NCBI RefSeq assembly: GCF_036324505.1
Contig: NC_086355.1
Span: 23,169,018 to 23,233,017, forward strand
Source of the DNA: Eleginops maclovinus
Lineage: Eukaryota; Chordata; Actinopteri; Perciformes; Eleginopidae
Length of the DNA: 64,000 nucleotides
Reading direction: 5' to 3'
Shown: piece by piece, positions 1 through 15,400 of the stretch
Numbering within the stretch: the first letter of the stretch is position 1
Layout of the letters: every line of letters starts with the position of its first letter
Translations under genes and position numbers: made by a program
The notes under the pieces: generated by a model
Seen by the model: only the letters and a program-made list of their open reading frames with translations
Databases searched by the model: none
Told to the model about the DNA's origin: nothing

Positions 1-319
1 CAGATTAAGCTGCTCTGTGATGAAGTTGCACCATTAAATCTGTTGTCAGGAGAGCTGTCTCCACAAAGTGAAACTCATCCAGTCAATGCTTCAGGGCCAC
101 AGGAATGACACAAAGACACATCTCATGTCCTCAGTTTCAGTGACTGCAGTGAATCACTTCTTTTAAGGATGATTAGCACATGGAAATAAAGAAAAAAGAG
201 CACTAAGTGAATGAATGAATGAAGTTGAAATTGGACTACTGTACTATGTGACACAAACGGTCTTCAATGTAAACCCTCTAGGTTCCCAGTGAACGACATC
301 ATCCCGGCCGTATATTCAA

Positions 320-540
320 AGACTCTTAAGGTTTGGGGAGTTACAAAATGTATTCCGTTACGATTACTAGTCACCTGAAAAAAAATGTTTTATCATTAAC
401 CTCAATTGAGTTTTAAAATATAACAGTAACCAGATTTGTTTCTGTTACTTTGGGATTACCTACATATCAAATGCAAATACAAGGTAAAATAAATATCAAT
501 AAGATCCTTTTACAACACGTTTAGTTTTTAACCAACGTTG
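320..540 (-). repeat. dispersed repeat family C, partial copy
   Basis: Read on the minus strand, the stretch near 440-490 gives TTGCATTTGATAT, then AGGTAATCC, then AAAGTAACAGAAA, the same string order as in the plus-strand copies near 1655, 12480, 22530 and 35850. The other end carries a GGGGAGTTAC-like start and ATTCCGTTACGATTACTAG. This resembles a widespread teleost repeat; I cannot assign a class. Confidence 0.6.
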
Positions 541-1294
541 TAATCCTTCTTGTTATCCCCAATTGTTTGCAATAGAACAGTTATCTGATTACGTCCCTTT
601 ATGTAGCCATAGTTATTCTTTTTGTAGCCTGATAACATAATCCAAAGAAAAAAAAAGAAAAGAGTTTAGCTCGAAAACATGTTACATTTCCGTCACAGCT
701 ACATCCTTCCTCAGACACATTTGCATCATTTTATCATCATCATGTATTTTAAGAAAAAAGTGTTTCCTATTATCAGTAGATGGCACATTTAGGTAGTTTA
801 ATTTCAGAACCAGCTTTGTCTGTTCCATAAAAGCAGCAGGACATGTGGTATTCAGCAGGAAAACATTACAAATGGAGGCAGTATGACTATCAACAAGCAT
901 GAATCAGTAAAATGAATCCTGGAGCTCAGGCTCACTTATTACTTCAAACCCCGCATAATATTTCTATAACCAGACTTACAACCTATCTGGTAGGGATTAC
1001 AGACCTGAAAGGGAGCTTAATTTACTTCTTTATGTCATTTCTAATGTCACTGCACTACTTTCACATGTACTCACATGTATTATTTTATAAACAGCAACAT
1101 ACAGTGCATTATCTTATAGCAGTTTAACCATGGCTTCATGACCTTCTGCTCATTTACTAACACTATAAAAAAGGGGGCTGTGTGTTTGTCCTGTTAAGTC
1201 TCTCCATATTAAAGCAGTCATGTAACTGCAGTTGTTAAAGCTTGTAGGTAGAATATTTAACCATTATAGAAGCAGAACGGACTGGGCCTGTGCA

Positions 1295-1690
1295 GTCACC
1301 AGGCTTGGGGAGCAAAAGATTATCTGTAACGGGATTACATAATCAGTATACAAAACAAGTTAGTGGACTGTAAAAAACTGGATCTGCTCTATGGATTTCA
1401 CTTTCTTTGGTTCATTTGTTCTGTTTTTAATTCAGCAGGTGAACCTATACGTTCATAAAATTGTGTGTGTGAGCTTAACTATGTGTGTTAAACTGGAGTA
1501 TGCGCTCATATGTTTCATTGTTGGTGTATACTATAGATAAAGCCTGAATATGCTTCACGAACCCCAATTTTCCTATCAATAAAATCATTTTTACCTAAAT
1601 ATCTTGGTCACACTGTTCCATGAAAAACATCTTAATGATATTCATTTTGTCTTGCATTTGATATTGAGTTAATCTAAAACAACACATTTA
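1295..1690 (+). repeat. dispersed repeat family C copy
   Basis: Begins with CAGGCTTGGGGAG followed by a GTAAC/GATTACAT-rich head. It shares, in the same order, TTTCACTTTCTTTGGTTCAT, an ATTCAGCAGGT block, AATATCTTGGT and TTGCATTTGATATTGAG with the copy at 22165-22600. The collinear match over ~400 bp is visible directly. Probably a non-autonomous interspersed element; class unknown. Confidence 0.65.
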
Positions 1691-2218
1691 ACATGTTTAA
1701 ACTCTGGCTCTGGTTCACTATCTGCCTAAAACCAAACAGCTAAGGAAATACAACATTGAGCAAATCCAGGATCGTTTTTCCAGGACCATACGTTATGGGC
1801 TCAATCATAACTTTGAGTGAATTTTTCCGTTGTCTGTCTTGATATGGCAACTGTTTCTTATCATGTTTACTGTACATGTTTACTACATGTGTGATGTAAT
1901 CTGTTCTCTAGTGGCAAAGACCAACATCAAAAAACTGCTGTATGAAAAAATATTTCTCTCTTGCTTCTCAGGGCGTTTCTATAATCATTTTAGAAGGTTT
2001 ATCTATCATTTCTGAATAATGTGACCATCTGCAACTGCTGATAAATCCAGTTTAGTGTGTGGTTTTGGTCCAGTAGCCCCTGAAGCTGTCCGATGCCAAG
2101 CAGACCACCGGTTTAACTAGTGGTGCCTGACCCCTCTTCACCTGTGACCTTTAACCCTCCGGAGGCTTGTCCCTACACCAACAGTCCAGCTCCTGTTTGT
2201 CTGGCTCACAGCTCTGCA

Positions 2219-2373
2219 TAGTGGAGCAGATAACATCATATTTTCAGAGGAATCGTTCAAATGGTGATACAAGCACCAAAATTGGCACTGATACTCCTTA
2301 GACATAACTCTTTTCAAAAAGTACGCGGGCCACTTGAAATTGTAGATGGCCGCCCATATTCAAGATAGCTGCC
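2219..2373 (+). repeat. left terminal inverted repeat of the 5.8 kb element
   Basis: About 155 bp that align, with scattered substitutions and small gaps, to the reverse complement of 7842-7996. Outermost 15 bp are identical. The inner end carries AGATGGCCGCCC and a second AAGATAGCTGCC motif, matching the CCATCTTG motifs of the right end. Confidence 0.75.
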
Positions 2374-3180
2374 ATAAGCAGTAATACATATGCACAGACC
2401 TGGCCAATATGGATGATTCTGACATCAATATATACATTAACATGTAGATTATTAACATGTAGAATCCAAATTTGGGAACTTTAACCCTCTCAAAATCTTA
2501 CTTTTGCCTTATTCTGGCCTTAGATAAAAAATAATCCACTCTGTTGGCTCACCGGCTAAACCAGGTGAGGGTCTCTGTGTAAGCATTTCAGACTCTAACA
2601 CCTTGTGCATGAAGACAGCACCCACAGCTGATTGATGTGGAACATATCCCAGGAATGAGAACTGAATTGGATGCACCCCCAGAGAGGGGGGAGAGAGAGT
2701 CAGAAAAGAGTGGATGTCAAGGCACAGCCAGGGCACACTGGTGACATCACACTGCTGTGAAACTCAGCATGTGGTTCAATGTCGGCTAAAGAAGCTTTAC
2801 TGTAACTAGAAGTAGTGGTAATAGCACAGTTTAGTGTCCCAAATGCTTGAATCTTATTCAAGCCTCACAACAGTTAGCTAGTAGTTAGATATTAGTTATA
2901 TGTAGTTAGATAGCCGCACCTGAATCAACAGGTTGTGCCAGCACGGGAGAGCCGAGCCAAGGGTGACGGGGCTTTACATGACTTTGCATGTAGTCACCCA
3001 GAAGGTGTACTGATCTTACGGGACTTAAATGGCACTGGATGAACGATTGGGCTAGGTGTAGGATTTATGTCTGAACCTAGTTGTAACCCATACCTGAATT
3101 TGTATCGTCATACTATGGTAAAGGTGGTAAAAGGATAAACCCTCTGCCTTACTGCATTAATTAATTCATTACCGAACAAG

Positions 3181-6100
3181 ATGGTAAGTTCTGCTCCAGG
3201 ATCATCTAAATGGAAAACTGACTGGGGCAAATGTTGTATTTGACAAGAGGACAAAGATAATGAGGATCTAAAATCCCCACCTAAACGTTAAGCATCTGAA
3301 CAAGATGGCTTCACCATGATTGCGACCAATATCCCCCTGTTCCATGCCCTCAATGAGATGCCCATTGTTCTGGATCCAACCAGACTGGATGAGGGTGGTG
3401 GAATAGAAGAGACACTGAGGAGGAACATCGCACAGTACCACCAGAGCTGCCAATATCTTTTCAAGAACACCAAACTGGACAGGTGATGAAAGAGAAGGCT
3501 TGGACCTCAAAGTGCTCAATCAGAAGAAGGGCAAAACAAACTTCGAAGAACCAGCCATGAGGGTCTGGTGTCTGAGTGCATCCTTTGTGAACAAAAAGAG
3601 CCAGTATCAGAACTGAGACATGCCATGACCATGAAGCTTAACAAAAGACTCAATGACTGTGCTAAAACTCTAAATGATGGAAGACTCCTGAAAGTACCAA
3701 GTGGTGGAGATGTCATAGCACAGGAGCTCAAGTATCATGTTTGACATCCCTGCACAACAGAGAGAGAGCCTACCAAAGAAATGTTGAAAAGGATGAACAG
3801 AGCCAGCAGTGGGATATCCACCCACTGGCATTTTCAGAACTAGTAACCTACATAGTGGTGACCAAATTAAGTTCTGAGGGACCTGCAATATTCAGACTTG
3901 CATATATGGTCAACCTATACAAACAGCGTCTAACAGCTGGGTATGGAGACACCAGATGTTAACGCCACCAGACTGAAGGACACACTGTTGGCTGAAATAT
4001 CTGAGCTGAAAGCTCACAAGAAGGGAAGAGATGTCCTGCTGGCTTTCCAAAACAATGTAGGCGTTGCCCTGTCACAAGCCTCTGACTATAGTGATGCTAT
4101 GACTCTTGCCAAAGCAGCCAAGATCATGAGGAGCCACATGCTGGACCACAAGTTTTCCTTTGATGGAACCTTCCATGAGGGATGTATTGAGGATGCCATT
4201 CCACCAAGCCTTCTTTAATTTGTAGGCATGATTGAACACAGGGCTGACATCAAATCACAACTGAGATTTGGTGCCTCCAAGTCAGACCTTGCAATTGCAC
4301 AGCTCCTGCAGTATAACTCACAGGCATTCCAAAGATTGGGAAACAGCATTCCCCATCTACATGGGAATGTCAATATATGCCAAGACTAGGAAGAGGATGC
4401 TGATGACAATGCTTCATGAACATGGCCTTAGCCTTTCACATGACAGAGTACTGGAAATATATGCGCAGCTTGGAGATGCAACGGTCAACAGGTACAGAGA
4501 GGATGGGGTGGTCTGCCCACAAGTTCTAAGGAGAGGGTTATTCACCACAACAGCCATGGACAACATTAACCACAACCCCACTGCAACAACTGCAACAACC
4601 TCTTTTCATGGCACCAGCATCTCAGCTTTCCAACATCCAACCAAAGACAACCAGGGTGAATACCGTGAACCTGTGAGACTTGGAGAGGAGAAGGTGAAGA
4701 CAGTTCCAGAACTGCCTTACTCCTTCACCAATATACGCCCAGCCTTCTTCACCAAGAAGAAGCCTGCTCCTCCACATAGCAGTCCTGTGCAGACAGATCC
4801 AGACACCACTCTGTTAGGACCACAACTGGCAATGGAGTATGAGTGGCTGGAAAAAGTCAGTGCAACTGAAGAAACAGATGGGGCAGTGAACATGACTTGG
4901 CCAGCCCACCATGCTTCCAAGAAGAGAAGCCCTGACGCTGAGGTTAGCATAACATTACTGCTACCTCTCTTGCGAAACCCAACCCACTTGGTTGCTACCA
5001 TCAAACATATCATGGACAAAGTCAAAGAGACTCTATCCTTTCTGAATCCAGGTCAGATACCTGTCATGACTGCCGACCAGTCAATCTATGCATTGGCAAA
5101 GCAAATCCAGTGGCCCTGGCCTGAGCAGTATGGTGAGGATAAGTTTGTCATAATGTTTGGAGGCCTACACATTGAGATGGCTGCACTGAAGTCAATTGGA
5201 ACACTTCTAAAGGAGAGTGGTTGGACAGGAGCCCTGGTGAACGCAGGGGTGGCTTCCTGTGGGACTGCATAATCGTTCCTATCAGCAGCAAGCATCACTA
5301 AGAAACGCCAGGCCCACAGATAACAGCATGCAGTCTCTACCTGCTGCTGAAGGCAGCCTACAATGACTATTGCACTGAGGCAGCTGGCAACTCTGAGGAA
5401 GTGCTATACTTTGCTGCTTGGTGTGATAGTCGCACGCTTCAAAGTCCACAGTTTCAGTTCTGGAGTTTGGTGCTGTCCATGGAACTGGTGATCCTACTAC
5501 TGATCCGAGCATTCAGGGAAGCCAACTTCAACCTGTACTGCCAAGCATTGACTGAGCTCATCCCATACTTCTTTGCCAACAACAACACTAACTATGCACA
5601 CTGGCTCCCCATCCATCTCTGAGACATGGTGACCCTCACAGAAAAACATCCCCAGCTGGCCCAGGAGTTTGTGAGTTGAAAGTTTGTTGTTCACAAGTCA
5701 AGGCCAGAGTTCTCTGAAATGGCTGTTGACCAGGCTCATGAGCAGTTAAATGCTGTTATCACAGCTGACGGGGGAGCAGTTGGTATAACTGAAGATCCCT
5801 CAACACTGAGGAGATGGATGATAGCTGGTCCTCAAGTCTGCCACCGGGTTGCACAGTACGAGGCAGCATTTGAAGCCAAGGAGGCTGCAGAAAAACTAGC
5901 CACCACAATGAGACACCACAAGCCCAAAGGGTTTTTCTTGAGAAAATCAAGAAGCTGACCCAAGTGTTGAAGGAGCTGGACAATCCTTAACAGGAAGAGA
6001 GTGGGGATCTGTTGTCACTGGACACCAAGGATATCACTCATCCCAGTGTAGCTGCACTTCTCAGCACACATTATGAGAGGGGCAGAACTTGTTTCCAGCA

Positions 6101-7600
6101 GTTCATGGAGGGCCTGCAAAATGAGGAAGTGGCCACCTTCTATGACCCAATCAAGAAAAACAGGGTACATTTCTTCGGACAGGAACCAGCTTCTGCTGAT
6201 GCCTCAAAGCAGAAAGTGCTGAAGGAGGACTGCCAGCTCCTCTCCAAGTTGTTCATCTCATGCCGGAGCAGAAAATGTGACCTGCACGAGTTCTTTCGCA
6301 GTTCCCTGCTGCCTTGAGTGATAGAGGGAAGCTTTACTCAAGTCAGAAGTCCCAGTCATTGCAATCATTCTTGAGAGCCATGTTACAATACCTGATGTAG
6401 AACCAAAGGCTGATGCAATCATCATTGATGGTTCAGCACTGGTGAACACCCTGCCACCACAAACCTCAAAGACTTTTGAAGACTATGCCATGTTGGATGT
6501 GCTCCCCAAAATACAAACATACTCCACCAAGTACAAGAGAAGAGACATCATGTTTGATGTCTAACAGTCATCAAGTCGAAACCAGGTCAAAGCGTGGACG
6601 TGGGGTAAAACACAGAGTAACAAGCAAAATCCCCTCAAACTGGCCGAACTTCCTATGAGACAGTGATAACAAAACTGAGCTGTTCATGTTCCTGGCTGAC
6701 AAGATTGCACATATGTCTACACACAACGTGGTCATCGTAACCAAAGATGAAGATGTTGCCTGCAACGACACAATCAGCTTGGATGGGATAGCACCATGTA
6801 GTCACGAGGAAGCAGACACACGCATCTTTCTTCTTGCCAGGCATGCAGTAGAGGAGGGGAGCGAGGTCCTGATGGTTAAGGCCAGTGACACAGATGTCCT
6901 CATCATAGCAATCAGTGTTCTGCCTCTCCTTCAACGGATTTGTTTGCTGCAGTTGTGGGTGTCCTTTGGCCAAGGATGCAACCTGAGGTGGTTTCCTATA
7001 CATGACTTTTACACCTCTATCGGACTGGAAAAAAGCAAAGGAATACTCTACTTTCATGCTTTCACTGGTTGCGATGTTGTTTCAGGCTTCCGCAGCAAAG
7101 GGAAAAAGTCTGCATGGCAAACCTGGGATGTGTGAGTTGAGGCATTTGATGTCTTTGCCAAGCCAAGCCAGTACCCACCAACAGTAGGTGATGATGATCT
7201 GGAGGTCCTCGAGACGTTTGTGGTGACAATGTATGACAGGTCCAATACAGTTGCTTGCGTAGATGATGCCAGACTGGAAATGTTTGCTCGGAAACAGAGG
7301 CCTTATGAAGCCATTCCTCCAACTCGTGCAGCACTACTTCAGCATGTCAAGCATGCTGCCTATCAAGCAGGCTGTATATGGAGTCAGACAACACTGCGCC
7401 AACCAGACACATAGAGTCCTGCTGACTGGGGATGGACAAAGAGTGGAGACACGGTCTTCTGGACAACACTTCCACCCATTGCAGAGAGTTGCCAACAGCT
7501 GTGGAAGTGTGGAAGCCATTCAGAATGCCATGGAAGGTGTAAATTCTACTGATAAGGTCCTACCTGCACAAGAATATGTAGCTGCAAGTGTGAGGGTTAG
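3181..7600 (+). pseudogene. decayed gene for a ~1,470-residue PIN/FEN-like, Cys-rich protein
   Basis: Reading across frames gives one continuous protein. It starts at ATG 3181 in frame 1 with a CxxC block (GKCCIC, the second Cys codon now TGA at 3241). An HQSC / CILC / KYH-CL zinc-ligand-like region follows to 3740. A long alpha-rich middle includes 4320-5270 (MGMSIYAKTRKRML, TTATTSFHGTSIS) and 5719-5935 (DQAHEQLN, GGAVGITEDPS). The core lies at 6560-7400 in frame 2: SHEEADTRIF at 6800-6830, ASDTDVLII near 6881-6907, FTGCDVVS near 7061-7080, then ETFVVTMYDRS and IPPTRAALLQHVKHAAYQAG. A Cys cluster with CTRICSCKCEG ends at TAG 7598-7600. Lesions: stops at 3241, 3289, 3484, 3487, 4216, 5270, 5620, 5677, near 5988, 6656, 7133, 7412 and 7552-7557, and frameshifts near 3737, 3941, 4320, 5318, 5935, 6320 and 6555. 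The EADT / DTDV / GCD series resembles metal-binding acids of PIN/FEN-like nucleases; that role is inference. I know the protein as a recurrent uncharacterised family in fish and cnidarians. Confidence 0.8.
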
Positions 7601-7685
7601 GAAAAGTTCAAATTCCCTATACTTTTAGACACCAAGATCATCCAAATTGATCAAAGTGGTGAGATTATGTGTCAAATGTCCCCAT

Positions 7686-7996
7686 TTACAAGTCTGCGTG
7701 GCGGCCATCTTGGAAAAAGGGGCGGCCATCTTGAATTTCTAGTACTTTTTCAAAAGAGTAATGTCTAAGGAGTATTTGTACCAAGTTTAGTACTTGTATC
7801 ACTATTTGAACGATTGTTTCACTTATCTGCTGCACTATTACAAGTCTGTATGGCGGCCATCTTGGAAAATGGGTGGCCATCTTGCATTTCAAGTGGTCCG
7901 CATACTTTTTCAAAAGAGTAATGTCTAAGGAGTATTTGTACCAAGTTGGTGCTTGTATCACTACTTGAACGATTGTTTCACTTATCTGCTCCACTA
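7686..7996 (-). repeat. right terminal inverted repeat, tandemly doubled (152 bp period)
   Basis: The right end holds two tandem copies of the terminal unit, 7686-7837 and 7838-7996. Each starts TTACAAGTCTG, then carries a GGCGGCCATCTTGG motif, then ACTTTTTCAAAAGAGTAATG, GGAGTATTTGTACCAAG and GAACGATTGTTTCACTTATC. Only the outer copy retains CTGCTCCACTA; the inner one reads CTGCTGCACTA. The left end has a single copy, so the element is asymmetric. Confidence 0.85.
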
Positions 7997-12088
<4,092 letters not shown>

Positions 12089-12425
12089 CAGTGGCAATTC
12101 TAGAGTCTGTCTGGGCCCTAGGCAAACAATCACTGGAGTGAGACGATCAGGTGGGGCCCCCTTAGGGAGGTCTCCTACTGTCATGTCAACCATTGCGCAT
12201 TGCCCCACTATTGTAGATTAACTGAATTTGATTTAGGACAGTGGCAATGTATGATGTCTGTTTAATTGTATTTTTTTTAATCATTTGTTGTTCTGAACTT
12301 TGCATCGATAAAAAAAAAAAAAATCTTTGCTCATTGACACTGCTGTCGTTTCAAGTGTTGTCGGCCCTACTAGTCTGGGGCCCCAAGCAGTTGCCTACCT
12401 TGCCTGTTGGCAAGTGGCAGCCCTG
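12089..12425. mobile_element. hAT-like MITE, 337 bp, with 8 bp target duplication
   Basis: The insert begins CAGTGGC and ends GCCCTG (inverse CAGGGC), the CAG-G termini typical of hAT elements. It is flanked on both sides by the identical 8-mer ATTATACA (12081-12088 and 12426-12433); 8 bp is the hAT duplication length. Internally it contains GGGGCCC-rich segments and a second CAGTGGCAATG at about 12239. There is no coding capacity, so it would depend on a transposase from elsewhere. Confidence 0.75.
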
Positions 12426-15400
12426 ATTATACACTGAAGTTTAAAAGCCTAATTGATATTTCTTGACTCTTTAATTTTATTGCATTTGATATTGAGGTGA
12501 TCCAAAACAGAAGCAAATCAGGTGATGTTTCTTTTATATTTTGATATTCAGATGCAGTTACTGATTTTTTTTTTTTTTACAGGTATAAAGTCATTTTAAC
12601 GGAACACATTTTAAAACTAAGCCTCCCAATTGCTATGTAGAATGGAACACTAATAGTTTCTGTGGAGACCCTTTCAGCTGGCATGTAGCATTTACTCACT
12701 GTTGGGACGTCTGTTAAGCTTTCCAGGCTGGTAAGACATCAACACGCTTTTCACATGTCAAATATGACATGTCAAGTTTTGTCAGAGCCCTACACTTCAC
12801 ACTGACATTCAAGGTATACGCGTCATTTTTGGATATGTCAGGGATGGAATGTCAATATCGATGCACTGCATAGTGTTTTGTCAGAATAAATGTCTCATAT
12901 AGGGTTAAAATGTCAGACTGTTTAACCCGTCTGCAGGGAGTCAATATGCTGGCACATTACTTTTATCTTTTACTGCATAATTTACTGGAATTTCTTATGT
13001 TTATATTGTATGACATTTTTGGCACATACTTACATCTTATGTTTATAGAATGCATCAATTTACTTTATTTATCTTTATTTTATTCATTCCAAACGGTCAT
13101 GAAACCCAGTTTCCCCCCTGATTATTAAAATATTTGTGATTAGGATTTTAAATAGTCAAAATAAGAATGTGATTGTTGAAACAATGTTTCCTTTATTGCA
13201 TTAAATGGTTACAAAAACAGGCTTTCATTGTCAACTGTGATGAGCTGTAGCTTATTCTGGCTACAGTAGCTTTACTTGTTAGCTTCATACAGTAGATAAT
13301 GGAGGTTCAAGCCCTAGTTTCTCCTGTCCCCCTGTTGGACTCAAAAAGACAAAGACCCTCCAATTGCACCCGATAAGGCATTATATCTTGCTGTCATCAC
13401 TGTGGAAGAAATGTAGGCTTACTTTAAAAAAGTGCACACCTTTAAACTTTTCATAACAATACTGAACATTTGTTTTTACGTTTTATTATTCAGAGTCATT
13501 TGTCATGATATACTGTACGTAGTTTTTGATATAACTATGTCATGTAAATATTGCTCTATATTTAAATTATGTTGTTTTTATTTTTTTATTTCTATTTTTT
13601 TTTTTAAATAGTTTTTTACAATAGTTTTTATTGTATGGTCCTTCTCTTACAATGTATTGTCCTGGACATTGTTTATGTATGCACCATATACATCAAGGCA
13701 AATTCCTGGTATGTGTAAACTTACTTGGCATTAAACCTGTTTCGTGTCTTATGTAACTGGTAAGGACTGCAGAAGGGTCGGCTGGTTTCTGAAACAGTCT
13801 GTGGTAGTGTCATCCTAAACTACCATACAACACAACCAGAGTTACCACACTACACAAGGACTTCATAATGACGCCAGCTCTGTATGGTATTTTCATTTGA
13901 CGGCTTATTGGAGCAGGCAAAGTTAGGCCCCTCTTATGCACCATTCACACTTTTGAGCCATTAGCCCCGAGTGGTGGATCAGACTTCTCTTTAAAGGCCC
14001 TTTGCATCTGTTTTCCGTTTAAATGTCATAAATGTGAAGTGTATATATGCCAAGGTCATGACAGACAGATGGTGGCGTAATGATTTTCAGAGCTCGGGCC
14101 AGGCAGGAAGTGCATGGGCCTGCTTAGGCTCTCCTCACAGTGCCTTTACTGTAGCTCACACATGCCTTTTCTTCCTGGAAAACAGAAATGCTCATTTTAA
14201 CCTTCAAAGGACAAATTGCCAGTTTTTTTCCCCACTGGTTTGGGAGGGGCAGAGTAAATTATGCTTAAAACGCAGCATATTCCGCCATTATTATTTACAT
14301 GGCTGTCACTTTGACTTGTGGCGGGGCCACTCACAGCCCTTTTTATTTCCATTTTTGCTGACAGCTCTGGGCTCATCTCTGAACTGTCATAATTTGCTGT
14401 TATGCTTCTTCTTTGCTCTGTCTCTTGAGCTGAGGAACACTTGGGCATGCTCACATAGACAGTTTATGTCTCTCAAATGCAGTTTTTTATTTTATCCCTT
14501 TTTAACAGCCCCGCCCTCTACCACTCTTTTCTTTTCCACTTAACTCGTGTCTGAGGTGCCTGTGTGGATGCCTGCGTGGGAGCTGAACCATAGTGAAGTC
14601 AGCAAGTTCAAACGCACCAGAATATCAAACGCATGACAAAGACACCATATAACAAGATTATGGCTACATAAACATGCCATGATCAAGCCCTTACTATGAA
14701 ACTATGTTAAAGAAAAAAACTTTAGATGATCGGAAATCAGAAATGAACTCTGACTTAACATCTCCTTTTGAAGCACTTTGAATTGCCTTCATGTAGGAAA
14801 TGTGCAATATAAATAACCTCAGTGAAAACAATTTTCACAGACTTTCATTATCCAGCAGGGAAAAACTCTAACTGACCTTGAAACGTCTACACCTCACCTG
14901 TTATATTTGTAATCATTATTTGCATTGGTCTATCCTTGAACCAACTTTACTGGAAAATTGTCAAATCTTAAGTAATAAGTCAAGTATATTTAATTTAATT
15001 TTTATTTGGTCCGTTCATGGTATGCACAAACTCAATGTATAACAATTATTTATAAAATATGTCTCTGTAAACAAATAATCTAATAAATAAATACAATTAG
15101 ATGTTCTGTCCTTCACATTTTCTTATTCACAGCCAATCAAAATAGTATCGTAAGAATATAAAAGAAGCACAAACACGTACAAAAAATACTTAGTTCCCAC
15201 CAGACAGTTAAGGGAAAGAAACAAAACACCAAAACATCTCATGAACAGGGACAACACCCTCATCCGAGTCCTACTGGAGTAGTATTTGTCTAATTTGAAA
15301 ATGTCTTTACACTTGATATAAGACGTTATAACTAAAGAAGAAGGAATGCAGTGAGATAGAGGGTCTTCTTTTGTTTTGTTGTTTTAAGCTACTATGGTGT

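Larger units (their letters stand above)
1..2218. other. intergenic DNA, no gene seen
   Basis: No open reading frame here resembles a known protein; the short frames lack codon structure or homology I can recognise. Two copies of dispersed repeat family C lie at about 320-540 and 1295-1690. The remainder is unremarkable AT-rich DNA. Confidence 0.6.
2219..7996 (+). mobile_element. TIR-flanked transposon-like element carrying a PIN-like gene (decayed)
   Basis: Both ends carry the same sequence in inverted orientation: TAGTGGAGCAGATAA at 2219-2233 and its reverse complement at 7982-7996. The similarity continues inward for about 155 bp (CGTTCAA, GTGATACAAGCACCAA, ACTCCTTAGACAT, CTTTT-AAAAAGTA, CCACTTGAAAT, GATGGCCGCCC). 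Between them lies one decayed, intronless gene at 3181-7600. The flanks read GCA before 2219 and GCA after 7996, so the target duplication may be GCA (3 bp), or TA if the repeat is taken to start at GTGGAG; the sequence alone does not decide. The inverted termini and single central gene are the layout of a cut-and-paste DNA transposon, but the gene product lacks any DDE transposase signature I can see. I do not recognise a named superfamily. The copy must be inactive because the gene is broken. Confidence 0.7.

Noticed and set aside
4717..5025. Minus-strand frame opposite the PIN-like pseudogene
   Set aside because: Shadow of the plus-strand coding sequence, as are those at 6653-7057 and 7062-7334.
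13240..13330. TAGCTTATTCTGG ... GGTTCAAGCCC, polymerase III promoter-like pair
   Set aside because: Spacing is roughly right but the intervening sequence does not fold as tRNA and there is only one copy; too weak for a SINE call.
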